A stretch of DNA of 19,685 nt from Thermoproteota archaeon (GTDB taxonomy: Archaea; Thermoproteota; Methanomethylicia; Culexarchaeales; Culexmicrobiaceae): NCBI GenBank assembly GCA_003650625.1, contig QMQW01000003.1, forward strand, positions 1 through 19,685, given 5' to 3'. Each line of letters starts with the position of its first letter. Positions within the stretch are counted from its first letter, which is position 1. The translations under genes were made by a program, and so were the position numbers. Of this stretch, positions 1 to 7,637 are shown piece after piece. The notes below the pieces were generated by a model, which had not been told where the DNA came from, did not search any database, and worked only from the letters and a program-made list of their open reading frames with translations.

Positions 1-1494
1 AGGCTCATCCACACCCCTACCAGCCAAAACGGCATCTTCAATGGAAATGCCAAGCTCCCTCTCAGCCCTCCTCCATGCAGCCAGAGAACCTCCAAGCTCA
101 GCAACCCTAATCATTAGGGCAGCCGCCTCCCTACCTGAAGTTGACAAGAAAGCCTGTATAACAGCCTCCCTCACCCTCATTACCCTCAATTCGATTCTGT
201 GATCTTTAGCCGCCATTCTCCTCAACAACCCAAACTTATATCTAAGCGAAGCAGTGTCCTCAAGTCCAAGCCACTGGAATGGAGTGTGAGCCTTAGGAAT
301 GAATGGACTTACGGTTAATCTGACGCTTTTTGGAGCTGAAAAACCTAAATCAGCTATGCGCTTGGCTAGCTCCACTATCGATTTAACATCATCCAATGAT
401 TCCCCTGGCAAACCTATCATAAAGTAAAGCTTAACATGTCTGAAGCCACCATCCAAAGCAATTTTAGCAGCATCAATAATTTCAGATGTTGACAGCCGCT
501 TATTCACAACTTCACGCAGGCAGTCTGAGCCCGCTTCAGGAGCAAAAGCTATGGTTCTCTGCCCACCTTTAACTAGAATTTTAGCAAGCCTTTCAGATAA
601 AGCCGAAGCTCGCATCGACGGCACAGATATCTTCAAGCCCAAGGAAACGATGTGCTCGCATAAATCCTCAAATCGGCTATGGTCAAAGGCCGCAGATCCA
701 ATTAAAACAACTTTATCAGTTGGAGTACACGCCAAGCCTTCACTTAAAATGCGCTCAACAGCCTTAATCGACCTTTCCCGCATTGGAAGATAGTTGTAAC
801 CCTCAAGGCAAAATCTGCAACCCCACCTGCAGCCCCTAGTTACCTCCAACATGAACGAGCCGCCGAAAATCGGGCTAAATGAGCTGTCAGCTGAAACTAA
901 GGGGATTACCTGGGCAATGGCGTGAGGAGCATCATCAAGGGATGAAGCCCAAACCCTCCTAACAGGCTCTTCAAACTTGGGGACATACACTCCATCAATG
1001 CTAGACAGCCCCTCCAAAACCCTCTCCCTATCACCAAGCTTTAAGGCATCAACTAAGCCATCAATTATCGGCTCAACCTCACCGATAACAACCGCATCTA
1101 CAATTGGAGCCACTGGCTCGGGATTAGCTGTCACTGCAGGACCTCCCGCCACGATTATTGGGTGATCACTGGTACGCTCACAAGCCAGCGCAGGAATTCC
1201 CGAGCTAATTAGCATGCGAATGAAATTCACATAGTCAAGCTCATATTGAAGTGAGAAGCCGAGAACATCAAATTTTGAAGGAGGCTGACTAGACTCAACA
1301 CTTAGCAGAGGGCCTTCACCCTCAAAGAAAAACCTTTCACACGCCACATCTCTCCAAGAATTCAAAAGCTCATAAAGCAGGCGGATGGCTAGACAAGACA
1401 TTCCAACCCTATATAGACTGGGATAGCAGAGGCCGAATCTAAGAGCAACATTTCTCCAATTCTTCTTAACAGCATTAATCTCCCTAGGGTACAT
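1..1494 (-). CDS. Radical SAM protein, TIGR03960-like (partial, C-terminus beyond window)
   Basis: I translated this frame by hand; it is open for 498 codons from an ATG at 1494 to the left edge, so the C-terminus is missing. Residues 222, 226 and 229 form the CxxxCxxC motif (GCRWGCRFC) that binds the 4Fe-4S cluster of radical SAM enzymes. The motif is followed by YNYLPMRERS, similar to the RPVRERS stretch in the bacterial family TIGR03960. The first ~150 residues look like a cobalamin-binding-type Rossmann domain (FSLQYELDYVN, VAGGPAVTANPEP, VIGEVE), but I see no DxHxxG cobalamin ligand. Bacterial relatives often carry a fused DUF2344 domain; whether this one does cannot be seen here. It lies 27 bases after the nucleotidyltransferase and is probably the last visible gene of the uS15/eS1 operon. 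A GTG directly before the ATG is an alternative start. The substrate is unknown. Confidence 0.85.
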   Translation of the reverse strand, partial: MYPREINAVKKNWRNVALRFGLCYPSLYRVGMSCLAIRLLYELLNSWRDVACERFFFEGEGPLLSVESSQPPSKFDVLGFSLQYELDYVNFIRMLISSGIPALACERTSDHPIIVAGGPAVTANPEPVAPIVDAVVIGEVEPIIDGLVDALKLGDRERVLEGLSSIDGVYVPKFEEPVRRVWASSLDDAPHAIAQVIPLVSADSSFSPIFGGSFMLEVTRGCRWGCRFCLEGYNYLPMRERSIKAVERILSEGLACTPTDKVVLIGSAAFDHSRFEDLCEHIVSLGLKISVPSMRASALSERLAKILVKGGQRTIAFAPEAGSDCLREVVNKRLSTSEIIDAAKIALDGGFRHVKLYFMIGLPGESLDDVKSIVELAKRIADLGFSAPKSVRLTVSPFIPKAHTPFQWLGLEDTASLRYKFGLLRRMAAKDHRIELRVMRVREAVIQAFLSTSGREAAALMIRVAELGGSLAAWRRAERELGISIEDAVLAGRGVDEP

Positions 1495-1521
1495 CACTAA
1501 ACGTAGCAAAGCTAAGAATAA

Positions 1522-2154
1522 TTAACGTTGCGGAATGAACCTCCTAGCCGGATCCTCAGAAAGAACCCTTCTAAGCTCCTCCACGGTCAGCCCCTCAATA
1601 ACATCACCGTAGATGTCGCAGACCTCTTTGACGTTTTGATCCTCAGGGCTTCTAACAACAATTTCAGCTCGATTACCAGATGGAAGCTCAACATAAATAT
1701 GGACGTAAACTTTCTTCTCCTCATCATCTCTGCCAGCCTTAACCTTCTTCTCGACGTTAATAACATTATAGCCTAAGCACCTCAACTTCTCAACAACAGC
1801 TGATGAAGAGTGAGAGTAAACTATTATGTCAATATCGCTTCCAATTCTAACGGTGCCCCTCCAAACGCTACCTATAAGTTTAGGATTGAACTCCAACAGA
1901 GCTTCCATTATTGATAGTGCTTCTCGTCTCATCTGAATAAGCCTAGCAATTCTAGACTCACCTTCAAGCAGGTTCGCCAGAGCATCCAGTTCATCCGCCA
2001 CCTCACGATTACTTGGAAGAACAGTTACTCCAAGCTCTCTGGCAGCTCTAAGCTTAGCAAATTTATACTCGGTAGCTAGTCGGTAATATAGCAGGCGAGC
2101 AGCTTCCCTAGCAACAAGTGCCCTCAAATTGCTTGGCTTCATGGAAGACGCCAT
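1522..2154 (-). CDS. Predicted archaeal nucleotidyltransferase (COG1665-like)
   Basis: The protein has about 210 residues from the chosen ATG. It carries the polymerase-beta-type nucleotidyltransferase signature: GS at residues 95-96, then DID at 107-109, which would bind two metal ions. A later acidic residue in NRAEIVV (about residue 164) fits the third carboxylate. The N-terminal ~90 residues are predicted mostly helical and resemble no domain I know. I place it with the archaeal predicted nucleotidyltransferases (COG1665) from memory; substrate and product are unknown. The frame can be extended to a TTG at 2199 inside eS1, but the ATG at 2154, ten bases past the eS1 stop, avoids the overlap; an ATG at 2142 is also possible. 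It sits between eS1 and a radical SAM gene, which hints at an RNA- or translation-related role (inference). Confidence 0.75.
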   Translation of the reverse strand: MASSMKPSNLRALVAREAARLLYYRLATEYKFAKLRAARELGVTVLPSNREVADELDALANLLEGESRIARLIQMRREALSIMEALLEFNPKLIGSVWRGTVRIGSDIDIIVYSHSSSAVVEKLRCLGYNVINVEKKVKAGRDDEEKKVYVHIYVELPSGNRAEIVVRSPEDQNVKEVCDIYGDVIEGLTVEELRRVLSEDPARRFIPQR

Positions 2155-2164
2155 TGCCCACTCA

Positions 2165-2794
2165 TCAAGCTGCAGTAACGCGAGCCAAGATCTCCTCAAT
2201 GGGCTTACGCCCGGAAGGCAAGGTTAAAAGCTTGCTCTTTCTAACTTCAACCTTCCTTAGAGGATAAATCTTCCTAGCAGCATTATAAATTTCAGACGCA
2301 ATCTTACCTAAAACCGCCTGCTGCACAAACTCATCGAAGGACAATTGCTGAGCCTTGGCCTCAATTACCTCCCTCATAATTTTCCTAATAGCCCTCTCCT
2401 GCGAGGTCTTAGCTCTATGCCTAGTCAAGGCGATGGCTGAAACTCTCAGAGTATAGCCGTCCTTCGTCGTAACTTTGAATATCCCATCAACCCTCGAAGA
2501 TCCTCTTCTAATCAAGCTTCTCAAATAGTCCCTAGTTAAGTCATGTCCCTTGAATATCGTTTTAGCGACATCCCCCTCAATCTCCATTATCTGGAAGTAT
2601 AGCTTGATGTGAAGCAGTGAAAAGTCTCCAGTCAAATCGCTAAGAGAAGTTTCAACAACTCTCCCATAAAGCTTAGCGGGGTCGTCGGCGGGAATCCTAG
2701 CGATCTCAGCATTACCAAATGCATTTGAGGCTAACACTGTAAACCACTTCTTCATCCTCCACTTATCCCTAGCCCTCGACGACACTTGAACCAC
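2165..2794 (-). CDS. rps3ae: 30S ribosomal protein eS1 (S3Ae)
   Basis: This is ribosomal protein eS1, formerly S3Ae, of the small-subunit platform near the mRNA exit. The 209 residues match the family throughout: a basic start with DKWRMKKWFTVLA, then ETSLSDLTGDFS at about residue 48, the EGDVAKTIFKGHDLTRDYLRSLIRRGSSRVD segment, and a central LRVSAIALTRHRAKTSQERAIRK stretch. Length is typical for archaea. The start at 2794 is GTG. A GTG three codons later (2785) sits five bases after GGTGG and may be the true start. It begins three bases after the pcc1 stop, so it is translated from the uS15-DHH-pcc1 transcript. No anomalies seen. Confidence 0.95.
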   Translation of the reverse strand: MVQVSSRARDKWRMKKWFTVLASNAFGNAEIARIPADDPAKLYGRVVETSLSDLTGDFSLLHIKLYFQIMEIEGDVAKTIFKGHDLTRDYLRSLIRRGSSRVDGIFKVTTKDGYTLRVSAIALTRHRAKTSQERAIRKIMREVIEAKAQQLSFDEFVQQAVLGKIASEIYNAARKIYPLRKVEVRKSKLLTLPSGRKPIEEILARVTAA

Positions 2795-2797
2795 CCA

Positions 2798-3085
2798 CTA
2801 AACTAGCTTTACGTGATTTGAACAATCTTCCTTATAACTCTGTTGGGCGAAATTCAAGGACTTCTCAGCAGCTTGGATGCATGAAAGCAAATCATCCAGG
2901 GTTTGAAGTAGAGTTTCAACTTTGCCCTCACATTCAATTTCAACCTCAACTTCGCCATCAACCTTCCTAGCAGCCACTGCCAAGCCACGTGGAGCCTGCA
3001 AATTGTCAGGCTCAACTGCACATGCAATAGCCTCAGCGACTTCATCATCCCCATAGCAAATTCTAATGAAGGCACAGTGCTTCAT
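2798..3085 (-). CDS. pcc1: KEOPS complex subunit Pcc1
   Basis: This small protein (95 residues) belongs to the Pcc1/CTAG family. Pcc1 forms the dimer that scaffolds KEOPS by binding Kae1, which makes the threonylcarbamoyl (t6A) modification at A37 of ANN-decoding tRNAs. Visible family marks are AVEPDN (about residues 22-28), the two beta strands around VEVEIECEGKVETLLQTLDDLLSCI, and a C-terminal helix with IQAAEKSL. The ATG follows the DHH gene's TAA with no spacer, and GGGTGG just before it, inside the DHH gene, acts as ribosome binding site, so translation is probably coupled. Two other KEOPS genes, kae1 and bud32, lie about 2.5 to 4 kb away in another block of the same strand. The short size makes the family call less certain than for the larger proteins. 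Confidence 0.85.
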   Translation of the reverse strand: MKHCAFIRICYGDDEVAEAIACAVEPDNLQAPRGLAVAARKVDGEVEVEIECEGKVETLLQTLDDLLSCIQAAEKSLNFAQQSYKEDCSNHVKLV

Positions 3086-4537
3086 TTAACCACCCGAAAA
3101 TTGCTCACCTATCAATTCCTCCAAAATTTTAATGAAATCCTCCTCAGAGCCAGCTGGAATTTGAGCTCCAGCAGCAACATCATGACCTCCACCGATACCT
3201 CCAACTGCCGAGGCAGCCTCCCTAATAGCCAACCCTAGATTTAAGCCCCTCCCAAAAAGCCTTCTATCAGCTCTAGCTGAAACCTTAACTTTCCCCTCAG
3301 ACGATTGAGCTAAAGCAACAGCAATCTTCCTTGGAGACAGTATTCTCGAAGAGAGAGCAACCGAGATCAGCGTGCCTATCAGCCTTTCATCCACAATTTC
3401 TCCACCATAAATCACCTGCAAATGCTCAGTATGTCTAACCTTATCCAAGTTACGCGTGAGCCAATTAACGTACCTCAATAGAACACGTCTATACTCCGAC
3501 GAAAGTTCTTCAGCCTTCTCTAGAACCGCACCCCTCCTACCCATGCAGACAGCCACGCCAATGCTAGGGCGCCCAAGCCTACCGCATGCATTAAGTAGGG
3601 AGGCATATTCCCTAGCATCCTTGAGGGGGGAAGTTGGAGGCTCCTTAGATAGAAGGTAAATCGTCCCCATAATGCTTTCAGCTTCCTTACTCTCAATTCC
3701 CCTACTCAGCATGTGCTTCACCAAGTTAACCATTAAAGATCTCAGTTCCTGCTGAGATAAGTCAGCCATTCTCCTCAAATTTCCATCCTCATCGGTTGGC
3801 GAAATCCCTATGCGCTTTAGAAAGTTAACGCAAGCATTAAAGTCTCCGCTTAAACCAGGAATCAAAGGATCTATCGTATACTCCAAGCTTTTAACAACCG
3901 GTCTAGATTCGAAGCCGAACAACCTTAACCCAAACTTCACTTCAACTAAATCCGCTTCGACAGCATCTCTAACTATTAACTCGTTCAACCCTATCAAATT
4001 ACGCCTCTTCCCGCAATCCTGCCTATCCCCAAGAGCCCCCACAACGGCGACTGGAGCCAAATCAACATTATCTTGGCTAACAGCCTTAGCTACAAAGTAA
4101 GCTACGCCCGCTGAACTAATGTGCTTCGAGCCGTCTATCTCGAAAAAGTGGGGATTAACTTCAACTCCCCCAGCAATTTCAACATCCAAGGGCTGATGAT
4201 GATCAAGAATGACGATCGAGGAAACCGAGAGAGCACTTAAAATCAAATCCTTCTGCCCACTGCCCAAATCAGTGAATATTATCGGGACATTCGCTTCAGA
4301 ACTTAGCTCTCTAAGCAGCTCCTCATCCAGCTGCTTTACAATTCTAATCTTAAAAGAAGCCTTCAACCTTTCAAGAGCAACACCCATAATGCCTGCAGAA
4401 GCAAGTCCATCTGCATCCAAGTGAGAAACAACAGTTATTGGAAGGTCCTCTTCTATCCAACTCAAAATGCGCTCCGCAGCTTCCTCAACTTTCCCCCTAA
4501 ACTCGGATATCGAACTATCACCATTATTTAGATTCAA
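3086..4537 (-). CDS. DHH-family phosphoesterase, archaeal RecJ/GAN-type nuclease
   Basis: This 483-residue protein is a DHH/DHHA1 phosphoesterase of the archaeal RecJ-like group. Motif I is HLDADG (residues 39-44), motif II is the aspartate in FTDLGSG (D90), motif III is DHH (112-114), and motif IV is GALGDRQD (167-174). These aspartates and histidines bind the catalytic manganese ions. Near the C-terminus GGIGGGHDVAAGA is the DHHA1 substrate-binding motif. Archaeal relatives include GAN, a 5'-3' exonuclease bound to the GINS/CMG replisome, and other RecJ homologues with exo-DNase or exo-RNase activity; sequence alone does not tell which this is. The gene lies between uS15 and pcc1 (12 bases after uS15, 0 before pcc1), a conserved archaeal arrangement as I recall it. 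All motifs are intact. Confidence 0.9.
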   Translation of the reverse strand: MNLNNGDSSISEFRGKVEEAAERILSWIEEDLPITVVSHLDADGLASAGIMGVALERLKASFKIRIVKQLDEELLRELSSEANVPIIFTDLGSGQKDLILSALSVSSIVILDHHQPLDVEIAGGVEVNPHFFEIDGSKHISSAGVAYFVAKAVSQDNVDLAPVAVVGALGDRQDCGKRRNLIGLNELIVRDAVEADLVEVKFGLRLFGFESRPVVKSLEYTIDPLIPGLSGDFNACVNFLKRIGISPTDEDGNLRRMADLSQQELRSLMVNLVKHMLSRGIESKEAESIMGTIYLLSKEPPTSPLKDAREYASLLNACGRLGRPSIGVAVCMGRRGAVLEKAEELSSEYRRVLLRYVNWLTRNLDKVRHTEHLQVIYGGEIVDERLIGTLISVALSSRILSPRKIAVALAQSSEGKVKVSARADRRLFGRGLNLGLAIREAASAVGGIGGGHDVAAGAQIPAGSEEDFIKILEELIGEQFSGG

Positions 4538-4549
4538 GGCTTCCCGCCA

Positions 4550-4993
4550 CTAAGCAGTAATGGTCTTTCCAGGCTGGTAAGACCAATTCGTTGGGAGCCT
4601 CCCAATTCTACGATAATACTTGGTTAATCGCCATATTTTAGCTTCAATGAGCTTGAGCCCCCTCCTGCTATGCTCGTCCTTAGGGTGCTCCTCCAAGTGC
4701 CTCCTTATGCGCTCAGCCCTCCTAATCAAGTTGGCAAGGTCCTCGGGCAGCTGTGGAGCAAGCCCCCTTTCCCTAAGGATCTCAACGATCTTCTTTCCGG
4801 TGATCTGCTTAACAAGTGGAATGCCATACTGGTCTCTTAAAATAACGCCTATCATTGATGGAGGAGTCCCTCTCCTTGCAAGATCAACCACTAGATTCTC
4901 AACTTCCTCGGCAGTATACTTACACCACTTAGGAGGAGTAGTTCTCACAGGCCTAGTTGAGTGAGATTTCCCCTTCTCCTTGCTTTTCCTCAT
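4550..4993 (-). CDS. rps15: 30S ribosomal protein uS15
   Basis: This is small-subunit protein uS15 (archaeal form, 147 residues), which binds the central domain of 16S rRNA. The archaeal/eukaryotic N-terminal extension is present (about residues 1-60, with [37 protein letters not shown]), followed by the core helices with [28 protein letters not shown] and the C-terminal [15 protein letters not shown]. The ATG at 4993 follows a strong GGGGAGG ribosome binding site (5001-5007) with 7-base spacing. A TATA-like element about 40 bases upstream makes this the likely first gene of the operon uS15, DHH nuclease, pcc1, eS1, nucleotidyltransferase, radical SAM. Confidence 0.96.
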   Translation of the reverse strand: MRKSKEKGKSHSTRPVRTTPPKWCKYTAEEVENLVVDLARRGTPPSMIGVILRDQYGIPLVKQITGKKIVEILRERGLAPQLPEDLANLIRRAERIRRHLEEHPKDEHSRRGLKLIEAKIWRLTKYYRRIGRLPTNWSYQPGKTITA

Positions 4994-5030
4994 GGATGTG
5001 CCTCCCCAAGCCTTAGACAGTAACTCGCAA

Positions 5031-5044
5031 GGATACTTAAGTTT
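5031..5044 (-). promoter_or_regulatory. TATA-like promoter element of the uS15 operon
   Basis: On the minus strand this reads AAACTTAAGTATCC, an A/T-rich TATA-like element in the short gap after the XTP pyrophosphatase stop. Its centre is about 26 bases before the uS15 Shine-Dalgarno site, so transcription would start near 5010 and give a leader of about 17 bases. Inferred by position and composition only. Confidence 0.45.
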
Positions 5045-5639
5045 ATTTCGCTAGGTGGGAGGCAAGCCACATCCCGAAAGCCTTAAATGCCTTTGCCCTA
5101 TGGCTAATCCGGCACTTATGCTCAAACTCCATCTCAGCAAAAGTTAGCCCATCACCCTCATCGGGGATAAATATGGGGTCAAAGCCAAATCCCCCACTTC
5201 CCCTAGGCTCAAGAGCAATCTCCCCGAAAGCCACTCCCTTAAAAACTCTGCACTCCCCACTAGAATCACAGTAGGCCACAGCTGACTCGAACCATGCCCT
5301 CCTATCGCTAACTCCTCGCATTAACTTCAAAATTCCACTGAGCCCTATCGTCTTAAATACGTATGAGGAGTATGGGCCTGGAAAGCCTCCAAGCGACTCA
5401 ATGAATAGACCTGCATCCTCCACTATCACAGGCCTATTAAGCTTCTCAGCAGCATCTTTAACTCCAAACAGCGCTATTTCGCATAGATCATCAGACTGTA
5501 TCTCAATCCTCTTCATGGGAACTTGAATTAGGCGCACACCCATAAGTGAAAGAACGTACTTAGCTTCCTCAAACTTATGCTTATTTCTCGTGATAAATGC
5601 TATCTCGACATCACTTAGAAATTCTGCGCTCAACCACAT
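5043..5639 (-). CDS. XTP/dITP pyrophosphatase (HAM1/RdgB family)
   Basis: This 198-residue protein belongs to the HAM1/RdgB family, which hydrolyses XTP, ITP and dITP to monophosphates and keeps deaminated purines out of nucleic acids. Family motifs are TRNKHKF (residues 17-23), the catalytic-site VEDAGLFI with [12 protein letters not shown] (about 73-94), [10 protein letters not shown] (about 150-159), and SHRAKA near the C-terminus. The ATG at 5639 overlaps the end of bud32 by 29 bases. The GGGGGAGG stretch is only one base before that ATG but seven bases before a TTG at codon 3 (5633), so the shorter start may be the real one. It is the last gene of the eS24, kae1, bud32 block. Confidence 0.93.
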   Translation of the reverse strand: MWLSAEFLSDVEIAFITRNKHKFEEAKYVLSLMGVRLIQVPMKRIEIQSDDLCEIALFGVKDAAEKLNRPVIVEDAGLFIESLGGFPGPYSSYVFKTIGLSGILKLMRGVSDRRAWFESAVAYCDSSGECRVFKGVAFGEIALEPRGSGGFGFDPIFIPDEGDGLTFAEMEFEHKCRISHRAKAFKAFGMWLASHLAK

Positions 5640-6261
5640 ACCTCCCCCTCATTCTAATCTCCTTAACCTTCCTGATAACTAGATCAGCCCTATCGAAAGC
5701 GCTTCGATAACCTTCAACAACAGCCGAAAAACACTCATTAGCAATTTCATAGTGCGAGCTCTCTAGAACTCGAAGAAGCAAGTGTAAATCCACCCCAAAA
5801 TGCTCCACCTCCATGGAGAAGCCTCCAAGCCCAAAGTCTATGAAGTATATCTTATCGTTGCATGCAATCATGTTTGAAGTCGTCAAATCTCCATGGAAAA
5901 CCCCATTAGAGTGAAGAAGCCCAACACACTTACCCACCAATCTACAAAACCTCACTCTCTCGCTCCTCGAAACCTCCGGAAGCAGCTTCTTGAGTGTAAC
6001 CCCCTCAATAAACTCCATGACAATAGCGAAATTCCCTAAATCCACATCAAACACGGTGGGTGTAGGAACACCAAATCTCTTAGCACTTGAAAGCAATTTA
6101 GCCTCATGAGCAGTTCTAAACCTCCTCAAATGCTCATCAAGCGGTCTAACCCTATACGACTTAGCAACCCTAATTTTCTTAACAACCTTCATCCCAAACC
6201 AGTCGTCCAAGTATAAGTGGGCTTCAGCACCCTTCTTCAATAGCCTCAACTTCAAGTTCAC
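5611..6261 (-). CDS. bud32: KEOPS complex kinase/ATPase Bud32
   Basis: Bud32 is the small RIO-like kinase of KEOPS that binds Kae1 and supports t6A tRNA modification, acting mainly as an ATPase. The 216 residues show KKGAEAHLY at the start (9-17), the ATP-site lysine in MKVVKKIR, conserved KSYRVRPLDEHLR, catalytic HGDLTTSN (123-130) and the metal-binding IDFG (141-144). The C-terminal segment [11 protein letters not shown] matches the family tail. The frame begins at GTG 6261 and overlaps kae1 by 38 bases. GGTGA overlaps this GTG, and a TTG four codons later (6249) lies about 8 bases from it, a plausible alternative start. In many euryarchaea kae1 and bud32 are fused; here they are separate but overlapping. 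Confidence 0.94.
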   Translation of the reverse strand: MNLKLRLLKKGAEAHLYLDDWFGMKVVKKIRVAKSYRVRPLDEHLRRFRTAHEAKLLSSAKRFGVPTPTVFDVDLGNFAIVMEFIEGVTLKKLLPEVSRSERVRFCRLVGKCVGLLHSNGVFHGDLTTSNMIACNDKIYFIDFGLGGFSMEVEHFGVDLHLLLRVLESSHYEIANECFSAVVEGYRSAFDRADLVIRKVKEIRMRGRYVVERRISK

Positions 6262-7240
6262 CTACCCAAGGCACATCAACTGCATCCAATCTCCATCTAG
6301 GTTTAATGAAGCTCTTCTCAACCGGCAAAGTAATTCCATGTTTAAGCGCTAAAACTCCAGTCCAGGCAATCATAGCGCCATTATCCCTAGCATATTCCTT
6401 TGGCACAGCTTTAAAGAAGGCCCCATGCTCCTCGGCCACAACTCTAAGCATATCCCTAAGCCGCCCATTGGCAGCTACCCCGCCGGTTAGAAGCAGCGCT
6501 TTCTTCGAGGTATGCGCAATAGCTCTTTCAGCAACCTCACATATCATGGAAAAAGCCACCTCCTGCAAGCTATAGCACAAGTCCTCCAAGCGCTCACCTT
6601 CATCAAGCTTCTTTATCGCGGCAGTAAGCAGCCCCGAAAAGGAAACATCCTGTCCCTTAACCACATAGGGAAGAGGAATAAAGCGCTCTCCCCTACGCGC
6701 CAACTCCTCAATGTATGGCCCCCCCGGATGAGGTAGGCCAGCCCTTCTAGCGAACACATCCAAGCAATTTCCAAGCGCAATATCCAGCGTTTCCCCGAAA
6801 ACCCTATACCTGCCCCCAGCGTAAGCTGCTATAATCGTGTTTCCACCGGACACATAAACTACCAAGGGGTCAGCTGCCTTACATACTAGCTTAGCAATTT
6901 CTATGTGAGCAACGCAGTGGTTAACTGGTATCAGAGGCTTTTTGAAGTAAGTTGCAAGAGCTCTAGCGATTGTTGCTCCAGTTCTCAAGCATGGACCAAG
7001 GCCAGGGCCTAACGACACTGCTACACCATCAACATCTTCAATTGCAATGCCAGCCTCATTCACCGCTGACTTCAATACGTTAGGAGCCACGTTAGCATGG
7101 TGGCGAGCAGCCTCCCTAGGATGAATTCCACCTTTAGATGGAATGTACTCTGAGTTCACGTTTGATAGAATAATCCCCTCAGAAGAAGCAATGCCGCATC
7201 CAAACGTGTGCGCAGTGCATTCAATTCCCAAAATAAGCAT
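6224..7240 (-). CDS. kae1: tRNA N6-threonylcarbamoyladenosine synthase subunit Kae1
   Basis: Kae1 (TsaD/OSGEP family) is the catalytic KEOPS subunit that transfers the threonylcarbamoyl group to A37 of tRNA. Its 338 residues cover the whole ASKHA-fold family: GIECTAHTFG at the N-terminus, PSKGGIHPREAARHH (about 34-48), LGPGLGPCLRTG, the metal-binding NHCVAHIE with H108 and H112, YVSGGNT (about 129-134), and the C-terminal TGGVAANGRL and RDNGAMIAW with D286. All metal ligands are present. The ATG at 7240 follows a GAGGCG ribosome binding site and lies 11 bases after eS24. It is co-transcribed with bud32 downstream, while pcc1 lies in the adjacent operon. Confidence 0.97.
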   Translation of the reverse strand: MLILGIECTAHTFGCGIASSEGIILSNVNSEYIPSKGGIHPREAARHHANVAPNVLKSAVNEAGIAIEDVDGVAVSLGPGLGPCLRTGATIARALATYFKKPLIPVNHCVAHIEIAKLVCKAADPLVVYVSGGNTIIAAYAGGRYRVFGETLDIALGNCLDVFARRAGLPHPGGPYIEELARRGERFIPLPYVVKGQDVSFSGLLTAAIKKLDEGERLEDLCYSLQEVAFSMICEVAERAIAHTSKKALLLTGGVAANGRLRDMLRVVAEEHGAFFKAVPKEYARDNGAMIAWTGVLALKHGITLPVEKSFIKPRWRLDAVDVPWVGELEVEAIEEGC

Positions 7241-7251
7241 TCATGAACGCC

Positions 7252-7578
7252 TCAACCTTCAGCCTCAGCTTGCTCCTCCCTCTCCGAAGGCCTGTCCCTA
7301 GCTATCAAATACTCAGGCTCAATTTCCTTGGCTCTCTCCGGAGACTCGTAAACGTGAACGTGACCCCTCGTCTTGCCAACGCCATATTCGGTTATAAGCC
7401 TCCTAATGCAAATGCAGTCTATTGGAACCTTAAACTGCTCAGCAATAGCCTTCCTAACCTCAAATCTAGAAGGCGTTCCGCTGCTCGAGTGGTATATCAT
7501 GATGTCAAGCTCAAGCCTATTAAGCAATGGATTTTGCCGCTTATCGACAACTTCAATTTGAAATTCCTCGCCGCTCAT
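7252..7578 (-). CDS. rps24e: 30S ribosomal protein eS24
   Basis: This is small-subunit protein eS24, 108 residues. Family marks are FQIEVVDKRQNPLLNRLELDIMIYHSSSGTPSRFEVRKAIAEQF split over the N-terminal half, and ITEYGVGKTRGHVHVYES (about residues 62-79). The C-terminus is a short acidic tail (SEREEQAEAEG). The ATG at 7578 follows GAGGTGG (7588-7594) with ten-base spacing. A strong TATA-type element upstream makes it the first gene of the eS24, kae1, bud32, XTP pyrophosphatase operon. In several other archaea the gene next to eS24 is eS31 (S27ae); it is not found here. Confidence 0.94.
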   Translation of the reverse strand: MSGEEFQIEVVDKRQNPLLNRLELDIMIYHSSSGTPSRFEVRKAIAEQFKVPIDCICIRRLITEYGVGKTRGHVHVYESPERAKEIEPEYLIARDRPSEREEQAEAEG

Positions 7579-7615
7579 AAGCTAAGACCACCTCTTCATG
7601 TGATGTGCAGATCCC

Positions 7616-7627
7616 ACTTATATAATT
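7616..7627 (-). promoter_or_regulatory. TATA box of the eS24-kae1-bud32 operon
   Basis: The minus strand contains TTATATAAG, the best TATA box match in the window, centred near 7621 in the 59-base gap between the dephospho-CoA kinase and eS24. A start site about 26 bases downstream (near 7596) would give an 18-base leader that still holds the GAGGTGG ribosome binding site. Inferred from composition and spacing. Confidence 0.6.
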
Positions 7628-7637
7628 AATTTCAACG

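Noticed and set aside
551..1165. Open frames on the plus strand opposite the radical SAM gene, and many similar plus-strand frames through the window.
   Set aside because: They lie antisense to well-recognised proteins, show no family motifs, and reflect the codon pattern of the minus-strand genes.
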